A stretch of DNA of 64,000 nt from Lewinellaceae bacterium (GCA_016712415.1 JADJRC010000014.1:186001-250000); one strand, 5' to 3'. Positions 47,901 to 56,444 are shown, counted from the stretch's first letter. The notes: generated by a model from the sequence alone, not told the origin. A program made the numbers and translations.

Positions 47901-50900
47901 CCCTAATCATTTTTATACTATCAATGACCAGTCCAAAGCCTCCAAATCCAACTCCAACTGAAGCATTAGGAATGCTCCATATACCTGGATCAAAATATGG
48001 GGCCTGGTTTCTTAGTATTAAATTTTGGAAGGAAATTTCCGGAATAGTTGTATGGAAATTCTGCCCAAGGTCACCATCAATATTAACCGTTCCACTCAAA
48101 TTAGCTTTTGCCAGGAAATTACCTTCCTGAAAACGAATTTCTATTTCAGAGCAGGATTCAAGGGTTACTGTTGCTTTCCAAACATTAGCGGTATAAGTAC
48201 CCAGCGGTTGAATAGCAAAACTGTATATGTTTCCAGGAAGGACAGTAGCGTTATAACGCACACACTCCTCAGGTTGCGGACAATTGGAATCAGACTTGCT
48301 GAAGATGGGTATATTTATTAATCCATTGAAATAGAAGCCATCCAGTCGGTTACTGGTAACCTGAATAGCAAAAGTATCTATTGAAAATGCCCAGCCGCTC
48401 AAGTTCCCCTCACATACTGAAAGTAAAGGACTGGCAAATACTTTTCCTGATATTCCGGTGTCATCAAATATAACATCATGGGCTCCTATCGTAATGCTTG
48501 CACCAACCTCACCACCAAATTGCTTTGGAAGCGTAACCATTAAATCATCAAGATAAAACCCTTTCCATAAGGATGATGCGGTTACCAGCCCGTTATTATT
48601 TAACACAAATGGTGAAGTGTAATTTTCAGGAAAATGAATATAAGATGGTGTAACCGAACTACTAAAATCAAAGACCATCCTGTTAACCTGCCATTTGATA
48701 CTGTCATGTTTGGCTAATGCAAAGGGATCGATAGTTAACTCGACAACAAACTCCCCCCATGCCGGCATTTGAGCAATAAAATGTGCTTTTACCGACTCCG
48801 TTTCAGGCTTAGGTGTTAATGAGCCGGGGTTCAACGGGATAATGTAATTTCGACAAAATTCAACCTCCCCGTCAATGCTCATACCGGAGAATCCGTTACA
48901 ATCAAATGAAACAAAAGTGTTGTTATTTCCGGCAAGGTTCAACTTTGCTGCATTACTCAAGGTGATTTCAACATCGCTGTTTAAGAACAATTTTGAATCC
49001 CCAATAAACCCGGACGGACCAAAATGAATATTTAATGCCCGGAAAACCAGTCGGTCTGGCGAAGGGTTTGTGTTAATAATAATATAGACATCTACATACC
49101 CGCCTGATGGCGTAAATGAAATATTATCCAGATATAATGTATAGGTCTTACCTAAAACATCCTTAGATATCTGCAAAGGCAATAAATTACCTGATACATT
49201 ATTATTTAATACACTTGAATTACCCTTTAAGCGTTTTTCGCAAATTGCCTCATTAAAATATGCCCGGTCAATTCCTGCAACTGATTGCCAGCCCTGTTTG
49301 TAATCGAAAGCGACATCTTGCCATAACACTTCTGAAGCCTGTTGAAAAAGCAAAGAAGCGATATAAGGGTTATCCGTATGGCTGGCTAAATTTCCGGAAG
49401 ATGAATACCTGTTTATGCTTTTATTATACCGAACCCCTGATTTATGATTTATTAATTCTTTATACTCGGTCGAGCCCAATGATTGAATTAACCTGTATTC
49501 AGACTTAAACATTGAATCAACTTTTGAATTAATCCAAATTTCTAAATTTATTATATCTGAATATATATTGACCTCTTCGGGAGTAAATTTTTGTATTAAC
49601 ATTTTTAAATTCGATACAATCTCAGAGATAGTCGGCTCGTCTCCCATTTGATTTATGATTGATAATATTGACTCAAACTGAAGCAGGTCTTTATCACAGT
49701 TATATAAATTAATATGGGTTGATTCCAACATATCCTCGTTCACTGATCGATCTGTAGCAACACCTAGAGGTTGGGGTGCACTTTTAAACTCGCGGCTCAT
49801 CCCCTCCTTAAACCATTTGTCATTTGGTCCAAAAATATAGGCCCGATCACGGGTGTCAGTGTATCCTAAATCATAGAAATAGTTTCGCATGGAGTCCCTT
49901 GTTAGATCGCAGCGAATTTTGGTTAGATATATGGAATCCGTGAATTGTTGTTCCAAATCTGCCAAGTGAGCGATTACGATCGGTTTTATTGTATCATCGA
50001 CTTCATTAGCCAATGCAATACCTTCAAGTGTTGTTTCGCCTTCCAACCAGTAATATGGCCCCGATTCCCCGGGATTACAAGGCTGCCCCATCGCATTAAA
50101 CCCCACCTGATTGCACCCGGAAGGATTATATGGCGTACCGGTTTCGATATGGTTCCCGTTTGCATCAAAGCCATTTGGATCATAGTTGGGATCATATGGA
50201 TCGCCCGGCTCCCACCCCTGATAAGGCGGCATTACATACTCCCCATCCTCATTAAACCCCAGCGGGTTGTACTCGCTGTTATTCGACGACCAGACACCGT
50301 TTTCATCAAAGCCTTCTTCTTCCGGCGCTTCGCGGCAGAAGCGGTCGCTGCCGTACGTGACGGTATCCAGCGCCAGGTTGGGGTAGTTGTTCAGGTCTTC
50401 GGAGATGCCCCGCACGGTACCTTCAAAGATGGTTCCTGCGCTGTCGACGCGCACATTATTGAACTCCACTTCCAGGTATTTGGAGGGGAATGGCAGGCCG
50501 ATCACGCCGTTGCCGGAGAACACGCCGTTGCCGCCTGTCACCTGCGACAGGAGTATGGGAAAGCCGTGGATGAAGAACAGTTCGCCGGGGGTGGCCTCCT
50601 CGAGCATTTGGGCGGGGTTCGGCTGTGGTATATTGGCCGCCACACCGCAGGCCAGATCGGGCAGTTCTGGGAAGGGGTTGGGCGGGTTGTCGTTGTCGTC
50701 CTGGTTGGCGATGCCGTCGCCGTCGTCGTCGCCTGAGGGGCCGTCGGTATCATCCGGGTCGCAGCCGTCGGGTATGCCGTCGCCGTCGAGGTCGGTGATA
50801 CTCGCCCTGGGCAGCGTGGTCACGTTGTCGAGCAGCATTTCGCTACAGATATAGTCGTAACTGAAGCCGGACTGCCCCACGAGCAGGTAGGCGCTGATCT

Positions 50901-51867
50901 GGTATTCGGTTTGTTCGTCGAGGCCGGGTATCTGCAATTCCGGGCCGGAGAAGTGGTAGTAGAATTTCCAGTCTGAAGCGGGCGCCAGGGCGGGTTTGAC
51001 GGCGACGAGGTAGCGCAGGTCGTCGTAGCCCAGTGCCGGTCCGTCGAAGTGCAGGGTGACAAATTCGGCGCCCAAACACGAGGCCGTGACCGACTGTGCG
51101 TAGTCACAATCGCCGTCGAGCGACAGGGTTTTGACCTGGAAGGGGCCTGCTTCCGGACAGGCCTGGGTATAGTCCATATAACTGCCGTCGCGCAGTTGGG
51201 TGATGTACACCTCGTAGATCCCGCCGGGGTAGAGGTGGTCGATGAACAGGTCAGCCGTGTTATAGATGAGTTTTTCCTGCCACTGGGCCTGGGCTGCGGG
51301 CATGAATTGTCCGGCGGGTACGCCCTGGAGCCGGTAGCGCACGAGCAGGCGCCGGTCGGCGGGGTGCAGGGACCGGGGCGGTGTAAGGGCAATATCGAAA
51401 CGTTCGTGGGTGACGCGGCTGATGGCGATCAGGGTGGTGTCGAAGCGGCAGTCGGACAGGATATAGGGGCTGGTTTTGCCACTGATGCGCACCCATTCGC
51501 TGCGGCCGGGCGGGTCGCCGGGCATCAGGGGGGTGCATACGCGGCGCAGGTAGAGGCTGTAGCCGGTACCGGGTTCGAGTCCGGTAAAGGCGTGGGTGTT
51601 GCCGGTGTTGACGCTGACAGGATTGCCGGTGGGCACGATGCCGTTGGGGGTGATGTTGACCTCGAATGCTGCGGTGCCGGGGGTGGCGGGGGCCCAGTGC
51701 ACAACGATGGCGTTGGGCGATGCGGTTTCGACGGCGTATCCGGTGGGTAGCGCGCAGCCGGGCACGTACGCGGGCGGGTTGTGGATGAGGCTGTCGGCGG
51801 CCGGGGTGGCCCGGACCGTGGCGGCGACGGCGAGGCAGCAGATCAGGCAGGTCAGGGAGATTTTCAT
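44902..51867 (-). CDS. Giant secreted protein (2321 residues) upstream of the ART toxin
   Basis: The signal peptide is followed by fibronectin III-like domains (about residues 35-360: YAVETASPNAIVVHWAPATPG). A thrombospondin-3-like Asp-rich segment comes next (DLDGDGIPDGCDPDDTDG, about 365-390). Then comes a tract of GFDENGVW, GFNEDGEY, GFDANGNH and GFNAMGQP repeats (about 525-600). The remaining 1700 residues are long beta-rich, amphipathic segments without clear similarity. No T9SS domain is seen at the C-terminus, which ends SKVIEIIKP. Coding composition changes near 50.28 kb: GC-rich 5' part, AT-rich thereafter. It may be a surface or delivery protein for the downstream toxin; this is inferred only from adjacency. 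Confidence 0.65.
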   Translation of the reverse strand: MKISLTCLICCLAVAATVRATPAADSLIHNPPAYVPGCALPTGYAVETASPNAIVVHWAPATPGTAAFEVNITPNGIVPTGNPVSVNTGNTHAFTGLEPGTGYSLYLRRVCTPLMPGDPPGRSEWVRISGKTSPYILSDCRFDTTLIAISRVTHERFDIALTPPRSLHPADRRLLVRYRLQGVPAGQFMPAAQAQWQEKLIYNTADLFIDHLYPGGIYEVYITQLRDGSYMDYTQACPEAGPFQVKTLSLDGDCDYAQSVTASCLGAEFVTLHFDGPALGYDDLRYLVAVKPALAPASDWKFYYHFSGPELQIPGLDEQTEYQISAYLLVGQSGFSYDYICSEMLLDNVTTLPRASITDLDGDGIPDGCDPDDTDGPSGDDDGDGIANQDDNDNPPNPFPELPDLACGVAANIPQPNPAQMLEEATPGELFFIHGFPILLSQVTGGNGVFSGNGVIGLPFPSKYLEVEFNNVRVDSAGTIFEGTVRGISEDLNNYPNLALDTVTYGSDRFCREAPEEEGFDENGVWSSNNSEYNPLGFNEDGEYVMPPYQGWEPGDPYDPNYDPNGFDANGNHIETGTPYNPSGCNQVGFNAMGQPCNPGESGPYYWLEGETTLEGIALANEVDDTIKPIVIAHLADLEQQFTDSIYLTKIRCDLTRDSMRNYFYDLGYTDTRDRAYIFGPNDKWFKEGMSREFKSAPQPLGVATDRSVNEDMLESTHINLYNCDKDLLQFESILSIINQMGDEPTISEIVSNLKMLIQKFTPEEVNIYSDIINLEIWINSKVDSMFKSEYRLIQSLGSTEYKELINHKSGVRYNKSINRYSSSGNLASHTDNPYIASLLFQQASEVLWQDVAFDYKQGWQSVAGIDRAYFNEAICEKRLKGNSSVLNNNVSGNLLPLQISKDVLGKTYTLYLDNISFTPSGGYVDVYIIINTNPSPDRLVFRALNIHFGPSGFIGDSKLFLNSDVEITLSNAAKLNLAGNNNTFVSFDCNGFSGMSIDGEVEFCRNYIIPLNPGSLTPKPETESVKAHFIAQMPAWGEFVVELTIDPFALAKHDSIKWQVNRMVFDFSSSVTPSYIHFPENYTSPFVLNNNGLVTASSLWKGFYLDDLMVTLPKQFGGEVGASITIGAHDVIFDDTGISGKVFASPLLSVCEGNLSGWAFSIDTFAIQVTSNRLDGFYFNGLINIPIFSKSDSNCPQPEECVRYNATVLPGNIYSFAIQPLGTYTANVWKATVTLESCSEIEIRFQEGNFLAKANLSGTVNIDGDLGQNFHTTIPEISFQNLILRNQAPYFDPGIWSIPNASVGVGFGGFGLVIDSIKMIRVQSDDNRANLRFRVGLIIVDGAIGLLMVDGGFQMAGKLLTQNSRQRWVYDGFIVDDVSIDASFPGVDRVHGNLSFFGQQQPHPILGRGFSGKVFVDFQGIDVEVAASGLFGNTGDFKYFRIDALARFNPGIGVGVLQLVGFGGGASYHMEIIGDLDTGLPANILNIDPASVALGTSMSNLVYAPNESKGASVHATVVMALAKEEAFNVNATFGISFYSNGGIDNIFFKGTGLFMYEPDFTAPPEYEEEGTPDVPTEICAFVYMSYEFEAKKFHGNFKVSVNVAGILEGEGEAELMLMPGYWFINVGTPKKPVFVNFSIPKLDITIAQVAFYFDIGKNIPTFPGLPGNVATLSGLGNIVANEALRRTGNGFATGMRFDASTGDIDFLIFYARLDLGLGFDLMVQDYGNATCANNNGQPLGINGWYASGQLWAYVKGEVGIKVRLWGKTRRFEILSLSAAAALQAKFPNPFFARGAVGGRYRILGGLVKGNCRFEFKLGEECIMQGGSDPWADQEIIAELNPIDSIQGVHTLTIPKAVFTVPVNENLNDGNNVWRAEIEFAHIVNDGLVLSDEENLLEEKTTLEVKPVNELPSNKWLIFKIKVRVLKNGNIFKYEEKEVAFETGDAPKIIPVDNIQHAYPIDGQYSFYKGEYTGNKGFIKLKFGQPELFQNVPSGYIRTMRVTKFEDDSFIDFPFVYNSSDRKVEFVLPANLESDRAYRLQLINKSLSVDINTKEDVEPIVPPVLYQCQFRISQFNCFADKVEALKQNLQVINYSTGWIRAVSTLIEPLDFYEIYGGDDGTALVNTTFNMSNTPWFNSNKQYLKLIYNYQKETVSESEQCYLSQFTNSYNSFDQNNFSESDIGFDEPLGMPILRVDVDGRFMVNSGSIIQHLDFTSFNAFNTMWGDMKMDLLSYKMLKCSGLNWYGNSGSGCSNLTLCCANSAQQGCCTSECAFEGNPYLKFIADNDMPSPSSGTKFQVMLKYSIPGHGLTTSKVIEIIKP

Positions 51868-51956
51868 GGTTATACTGATTGAAATGAGCGTGTTACGGGC
51901 TTTTGTGGGGATAAGGGCGTGTGTTTTGAGCGGTGTTTTTGTTGACAGGGCTTACA

Positions 51957-52240
51957 AGTTTTAGACAGGATTTATAAGATTTATAAGTATTGGACAGGAT
52001 TTATAAGTATTGGACAGGATATACATGATTTACAGGATTAATAAGATCGAAGGAATGTTTCATAACGAAGGTTACTTTACCTGTCAATCCCATCAATCCC
52101 ATCGATCCTGTAAATCCTGTAGATCCTGTCCATCCCGTCGATCCTGTCAATCCTGTCCATCCCGTCGATCCTGTCCATCCCGTCGATCCTGTCAATCCCG
52201 TCGATCCTGTCAATCCCGTCGATCCTGTCTGAAAACAAGC
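51957..52240. repeat. Microsatellite of 9-bp units and ACAGGATTTATAAG-type repeats
   Basis: From 51957, three copies of a roughly 23-bp unit containing ACAGGATTTATAAG lead into an array (about 52080-52240) of 9-bp units of the form NATCCYGTM, more than 15 copies. Frames here encode repetitive Ser/Cys/Arg or Gly/Thr/Asp strings and are not credible genes. From 52241 to 52429 I see only a short palindromic GGCTAAAGCCGGCGGTACC element near 52367. Confidence 0.85.
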
Positions 52241-52429
52241 ACATCCTGTCGACGCGATGCGCAAATGTTCGACCTGGTATTCTCAAAAACTGAGAATGGG
52301 AAAAATTTTTTTTGTGGTACGAGGTGCCGCGGTACACGCATGTCTCCATGGTACTGCGGGGCGCTGGCTAAAGCCGGCGGTACCTGCGGCACATGAAAAA
52401 AAGGCTTTAACTTCGCCTGCCCATCCTGA

Positions 52430-52819
52430 TTGACAATTATATCAATACGCCTTCCTGATCGTGTCCTTTCGGATATTATCTCAGACGAGATCGGGGCCTG
52501 GTGTGTGGGTGTATTTGGTCAGGGATACCAACGGTACCTGCTCGTCTTTTTCGTTATCGGATCTGTCGCGCTGTTGTTCCCGACTACCGATATCCATGAG
52601 TATTTGCCATCCGGCGCCCGAAGCAAATCACCCGAACGCTACAATATTCCGCCGGGCGCCAGAACCCTTGAAATCCTCGATCAGGCCAAAAAGGCCATCG
52701 GCGAAGCGGAACCGGGCGAAGCGTTGCGCCGGCTATCCGACCTGAACCTGACGGCCCTGGAAGCGGAAATCGACCTGCTGAGTGGTCGTATCCTGACCGG
52801 TAAACCTCCGTTATACTGA
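52430..52819 (+). CDS. Hypothetical protein with a C-terminal helical segment resembling an effector-associated domain
   Basis: The 129-residue frame starts without any recognised family. A hydrophobic region at 36-53 (RYLLVFFVIGSVALLF) could be a transmembrane helix. Residues about 85-125 form helices LDQAKKAIGEAEPGEALRRL and NLTALEAEIDLLSGRIL. The pattern of EAL..L followed by LLSGR recalls effector-associated (EAD-type) tails in conflict systems, and a similar region ends the SIR2-like protein at 61 kb. The similarity is judged by eye. The start and the first 35 residues are uncertain. It precedes an unknown gene by 26 bases on the plus strand. Confidence 0.4.
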   Translation: MTIISIRLPDRVLSDIISDEIGAWCVGVFGQGYQRYLLVFFVIGSVALLFPTTDIHEYLPSGARSKSPERYNIPPGARTLEILDQAKKAIGEAEPGEALRRLSDLNLTALEAEIDLLSGRILTGKPPLY

Positions 52820-52845
52820 AATCAAACCGCTGTTCCAACAAGTAT

Positions 52846-53508
52846 ATGTCAAATACTCACTCGTATACATCAGATGAAATACTGACCCTCGATATGAGGG
52901 GTTATGACAGCCTGTCAGACTTGTTCGCGAAACTAAGGACACTAGTAAAACACCCCAGGACTTTATTTGATGTCCGGTCTTATGTATGGGAGTGCTTCAA
53001 TGGCACGTTGCAGATATCGCCGGTTTTTGTTTGTTACCATTTCGACGATTTCAGACGCCGCTTCTTTGCTGATGCTTCGATTATGTATGGCATGGCCTGG
53101 AGGCATTTTATGCAGAATAACAAAATTATCATCGTGTTCGACGGCCCGCTAAACGGTCCATTCTGGAGCAATCCTTTTGTCTGCAAATATTTATTTATAA
53201 ATCATCCCTCTCAGTTCGGCTTGCGCGGCGACATACCCCTTTGGGAGATGTTGGGAGAGTATTTTTACGGCAAGGTTCTTGTCGACGACGAAGCACATCT
53301 GCCGCAACAGATTTACGAGGCCATTGAGGCGTTGACCGGCCATAGGGTCGAGCCGGATAAAACTTTTTACGTACCGGAATTTAACAGGGGCGGCATGTCG
53401 GGCGGTATGGTTTCGTGCCAATTCTGGCTGAATCGGGGCATGGATTATCTGATAGGGCAGCACCGGAAGTTGAAAGCCGTGCAGCAGCATTTGAGCGCAC
53501 GGGTATAG
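52846..53508 (+). CDS. Hypothetical protein of unknown family
   Basis: The 220-residue product is soluble with no signal peptide. It begins SDEILTLDMRGYDSLSDLFAKL, continues with FDVRSYVWECFNGTLQISPV, and has an aromatic mid-region (YHFDDFRRRFFADASIMYGM) and an acidic-basic C-terminal part. Composition and codon use look coding. The family is not recognised; a barstar-like start was considered but is not convincing. It stands on the plus strand between the microsatellite and the DGR island, convergent with the NACHT gene. Its neighbour upstream may belong to the same operon. Confidence 0.5.
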   Translation: MSNTHSYTSDEILTLDMRGYDSLSDLFAKLRTLVKHPRTLFDVRSYVWECFNGTLQISPVFVCYHFDDFRRRFFADASIMYGMAWRHFMQNNKIIIVFDGPLNGPFWSNPFVCKYLFINHPSQFGLRGDIPLWEMLGEYFYGKVLVDDEAHLPQQIYEAIEALTGHRVEPDKTFYVPEFNRGGMSGGMVSCQFWLNRGMDYLIGQHRKLKAVQQHLSARV

Positions 53509-53624
53509 GCACAAACTGGCAGATTGCAGGAATATTTTGCAGAGCAGTGGGTAGAGCCGGAGGTATAGCACGTTATTTACTTGAACGAAACTGGTGTCGC
53601 ATGCTACTGCTTGTACTATTCGGG

Positions 53625-53722
53625 GGCGCCGGCTAAAAGCCGGCGGTACCTGTACAACGGACTTCCAAGTCCGTTAATGCGCCGCCTCAGGCGCCGGACT
53701 TGGAAGTCCGGCGTACATATGC
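53625..53722. repeat. Cluster of REP-like palindromes
   Basis: The cluster has GGCGCCGGCTAAAAGCCGGC (about 53625-53645), then GTACAACGGACTTCCAAGTC with its mirror, and finally GCGCCGGACTTGGAAGTCCG, all palindromic. Three elements from two families lie between converging transcription units. Confidence 0.8.
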
Positions 53723-53796
53723 ACGGCCTTATCCGAGGTCGTGTTTGCCCGGAAAATTCGGGACGATTCATGTGTGAGGAGGGGGAGGGAATTGAT

Positions 53797-56331
53797 CTAT
53801 TCTACCAACATTAGACCCCTCCGGGGTCGTCCGTGATGTTGATGCGTTTGCCCTGGGGCTTTCCCCTGCCTGATCTGGACACCATTTCGGTCGAAATCAT
53901 CAAGTGCGATCATTTCGAACGGAATGAGCGAATTCAAGAATCTGGTTGCCTGGTCGATCCACCTGCAACATGACTCATCTCCACCGCTCAAAAAAATTTT
54001 TGGGGCTACAGCCCCATCACCCCGCTCGCGGTTTGCGATACCCATTCGCCGTGCTTCGCAGTCGGTCGTCCCTCCCTCCCCGCTTGCACTGCGATGGATA
54101 TCGCTTTTCTTTTTTCGCCCACAGGAATGCCGGGATAAGCAAACCAACTGACTAGAAAGAACGAGCAAGGCGGAAGCCATGCCGTTGCCCCGATACCCCG
54201 GCGTGCCAGCGTTGCGAGCGGCGGCGCGGCAAAACCGCGCGTCGTTGAACCAACTGCCGCCGCGATACACGCGGTAGTCGCCCTTTTCCGGGCCACCCGG
54301 GTCTTTCGCTGTTCCTGTCTTTTTACATTCTTCGTAATAATCTTCGCCATACCAATCGCGACACCATTCAAACACATTCCCATGCATATCATACAATCCC
54401 CAGGCATTGGGCGGATAACTGCCTACGGGTGTTGTTTTGTTCAGAAAACGGCCTTTAGGGTTGCCTGAATACGGAAAGTTGCCATCATAATTTGCCTGTT
54501 CGGCGGTCAAATTGTTGCCTGTATTGAACGGAGTATCCGTTCCGGCGCGACAGGCATATTCCCATTCGGCTTCGGTCGGCAAACGGAACGCGACCTGGAG
54601 TTTTTGGCTCAGCCATTCGCAATAAGCAGTGGCATCGTTCCAACTCACATGAATCACAGGGTGGTCCTTATCCGTTTGCAGCCCGCCTTTCACATCGCAA
54701 CGCCAATTGATACCCGCTTTTTTCTTCCATTCTTTTCCACCCCACATATAACTTCCGCCGTCCTTATCGGCGTCGGTTTGATAATTGCTTTCTTTGATAA
54801 ACAGTTCGAATTGACCAAGGGTAACAGTATGAACGGACATAAAAAAATCACTTACTTCTACCGGGTGCTGCGTCTCATCATCTTGTCTGTCGGATTCATT
54901 AGGAGGACTCCCCATGAGAAATGTTCCGCCTTTTATGTGAACAAATTCCGGCATGCCCAAGTCCCGGTAGAAACGCCGGGCCATGTCCATTCCCTTAAAA
55001 TTGAATTCAGCATACCGTTTAAAATTTTCAATAATTTCCTTTGCCAGAAAGAACTCCATGATGGATTTATGGGCAAATTTCCAATTACCCGCCCCGTCGC
55101 AGGTGAGCAGCGACTGGCCGGTGACTTCTTCCGGCTTTAAATCAATCTGGTTTTGTTTAGCGATCTCGATGGCTTCCTCTTTCGTGAGGTACATCCGCTG
55201 CTGTTGCCGCCATGTTTCATAGATGGCCACGCCGGTCTGCTGCGACACACGACGCAAATCATGGATAAACTTATCGCGGTCACGAAGATGCTTTCGCTTC
55301 TCTGCCTCGCGAAGCAGCCACTTTTCTATAAGGGTTTCATATATATCATACAACGAGTTGTAAGTGCGGTCATCTTTTACCAGATAATCAATATAACTGA
55401 GCATCATGGGGCGCATGATCAACTGACGGGATTGGTTGACGAGTTTTACAGCGCGTTTTTTCTTCGCGTTATTCCAGAGTCGCAGGTACCCGAATTTTTT
55501 ATTCAGGTAGCGCTTCACCTCATCATCGGTGAAAGGCGAGATGTACAGTTTATTTAAGATGTAAAACCCTTTTTCGTCTGGGCGCCGCACATTCAGTTCA
55601 TAAGGATTGTCTTCCTGCCCTGGGAAATACTGGGTGCGACAGGTCATTACCACTTCACAGAAATTCCGGGTAACCTCAATGATTTCATCCACCCGGCTTT
55701 GAAACGCCTGAGCATCCGTGATCTTGGGGTCTTTCGATACGATATTCGGGTCTTCATCCAGGGCGTCGAGCAGCAAAATCGTGTTTTTTACCTCATCTTT
55801 CGGGATGGCCTTTATCTCTGCCAGTGTATCCGGATGTGAAAACCGGAAAAGTCGCATCTTGTATTTTCGGCGCCGGTTGAACGGGGAATAATATCGAATA
55901 TACAGGTTTATCATGAAGGTGGTCTTGCCCATGCCTGAATCGGCGAGTATGAGATAAAACCGTTCACCGTCTATTTTTTCGTTAAAAGCAGTTTTGATAA
56001 AAAACGGGATAAGCGGGTTTCTGGCAACGTACTGGTGTGTGAAGCCAGGTTCTTCTTGCCGGGTAGGAGAAGCATTCTGATATTGTGTGGGGATATAGAT
56101 ACGAGTAGCATTGCGTACGACCTGATAATCGAACTGCGGTTTCAGGTCTTTGGCGGCTCTGGAATTAATAACCCATTTGACAAGCATCTTTCCATAGAAG
56201 GTCGCCAACCAAACCAATAATAACAGTATCAGTACCGAGACGCCGGCGCCGGCCTCCTTGTTCATCCCTCGCTGCTCCAGCCAGGAAGCCAGAGGAAAGA
56301 TTTTTAAGATTGCATCGATTATTGTTCCCAT
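53797..56331 (-). CDS. Membrane-anchored NACHT ATPase with C-terminal FGE-type sensor; DGR target 1
   Basis: The 844-codon frame has a transmembrane helix at about 30-47. Walker A is ADSGMGKTT (about 130-138) and Walker B TILLLDALDED (about 184-194), followed by a winged-helix-like region. The FGE-sulfatase domain spans about 460-725, with FVHIKGGTFLMGSP, HPVIHVSWNDATAYCEWL, RLPTEAEWEYACRAG and WGLYDMHGNVFEWCRDW. Residues about 683-717 are encoded by VR1, after RVYRGGSW. VR1 lacks one base relative to the TR; restoring it gives GFRLARSF and a stop at 54152-54154, the normal FGE ending, so residues beyond about 718 are probably an artefact. It is likely a sensor NTPase with a diversified ligand surface. 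Confidence 0.85.
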   Translation of the reverse strand: MGTIIDAILKIFPLASWLEQRGMNKEAGAGVSVLILLLLVWLATFYGKMLVKWVINSRAAKDLKPQFDYQVVRNATRIYIPTQYQNASPTRQEEPGFTHQYVARNPLIPFFIKTAFNEKIDGERFYLILADSGMGKTTFMINLYIRYYSPFNRRRKYKMRLFRFSHPDTLAEIKAIPKDEVKNTILLLDALDEDPNIVSKDPKITDAQAFQSRVDEIIEVTRNFCEVVMTCRTQYFPGQEDNPYELNVRRPDEKGFYILNKLYISPFTDDEVKRYLNKKFGYLRLWNNAKKKRAVKLVNQSRQLIMRPMMLSYIDYLVKDDRTYNSLYDIYETLIEKWLLREAEKRKHLRDRDKFIHDLRRVSQQTGVAIYETWRQQQRMYLTKEEAIEIAKQNQIDLKPEEVTGQSLLTCDGAGNWKFAHKSIMEFFLAKEIIENFKRYAEFNFKGMDMARRFYRDLGMPEFVHIKGGTFLMGSPPNESDRQDDETQHPVEVSDFFMSVHTVTLGQFELFIKESNYQTDADKDGGSYMWGGKEWKKKAGINWRCDVKGGLQTDKDHPVIHVSWNDATAYCEWLSQKLQVAFRLPTEAEWEYACRAGTDTPFNTGNNLTAEQANYDGNFPYSGNPKGRFLNKTTPVGSYPPNAWGLYDMHGNVFEWCRDWYGEDYYEECKKTGTAKDPGGPEKGDYRVYRGGSWFNDARFCRAAARNAGTPGYRGNGMASALLVLSSQLVCLSRHSCGRKKKSDIHRSASGEGGTTDCEARRMGIANRERGDGAVAPKIFLSGGDESCCRWIDQATRFLNSLIPFEMIALDDFDRNGVQIRQGKAPGQTHQHHGRPRRGLMLVE
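53989..54151 (-). other. Conserved 3' flank of VR1
   Basis: About 160 bp directly downstream of VR1 (minus sense) is nearly identical to the flank of VR2 at 58148-58308. It contains the tight hairpin GGGGCTACAGCCCC and a long imperfect stem: arm GCGATACCCATT (54036-54047) against GATGGATATCGC (54092-54103). Outside it, the two target genes' downstream regions are unrelated. Confidence 0.8.
54152..54285 (-). other. DGR variable repeat VR1
   Basis: Compared with the TR at 56529-56663, VR1 has about 19 substitutions. All but one fall on plus-strand T of the TR, that is, adenine in the template sense. The exception is a G-to-A (plus strand) in the conserved end, which creates the TAG stop at 54152. 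One base is missing near 54180. Affected codons are mostly Asn codons in the TR (WNNDAQN becomes WFNDARF, NRNNN becomes ARNAG). Confidence 0.9.
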
Positions 56332-56376
56332 TTTTTCAATAGTTGATGGTCCGGTTGAAAGGTCTTTTTGATGTCA

Positions 56377-56444
56377 GGCCGGGCATAGTGGCAGCAGAGC
56401 CTTCACATTGTTCGCGCTACCGACACTGCTGCCATGCCCCGGCC
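56377..56444. other. Long hairpin downstream of the TR
   Basis: The arm GGCCGGGCATAGTGGCAGCA (from 56377) pairs imperfectly with CTGCTGCCATGCCCCGGCC (56426-56444) across a loop of about 28 bases. It lies between the TR and the start of the NACHT gene, where DGR template RNAs carry a structured spacer. Apart from this I see no gene in 56332-56528. Confidence 0.6.

Noticed and set aside
52080..52240. Possible CRISPR or coding repeat
   Set aside because: The 9-bp period is a microsatellite; there are no spacers and the translated strings are unnatural.
52846..53508. Barstar-like immunity protein
   Set aside because: Only the first 30 residues recall barstar; the rest is longer and different, so no assignment is made.
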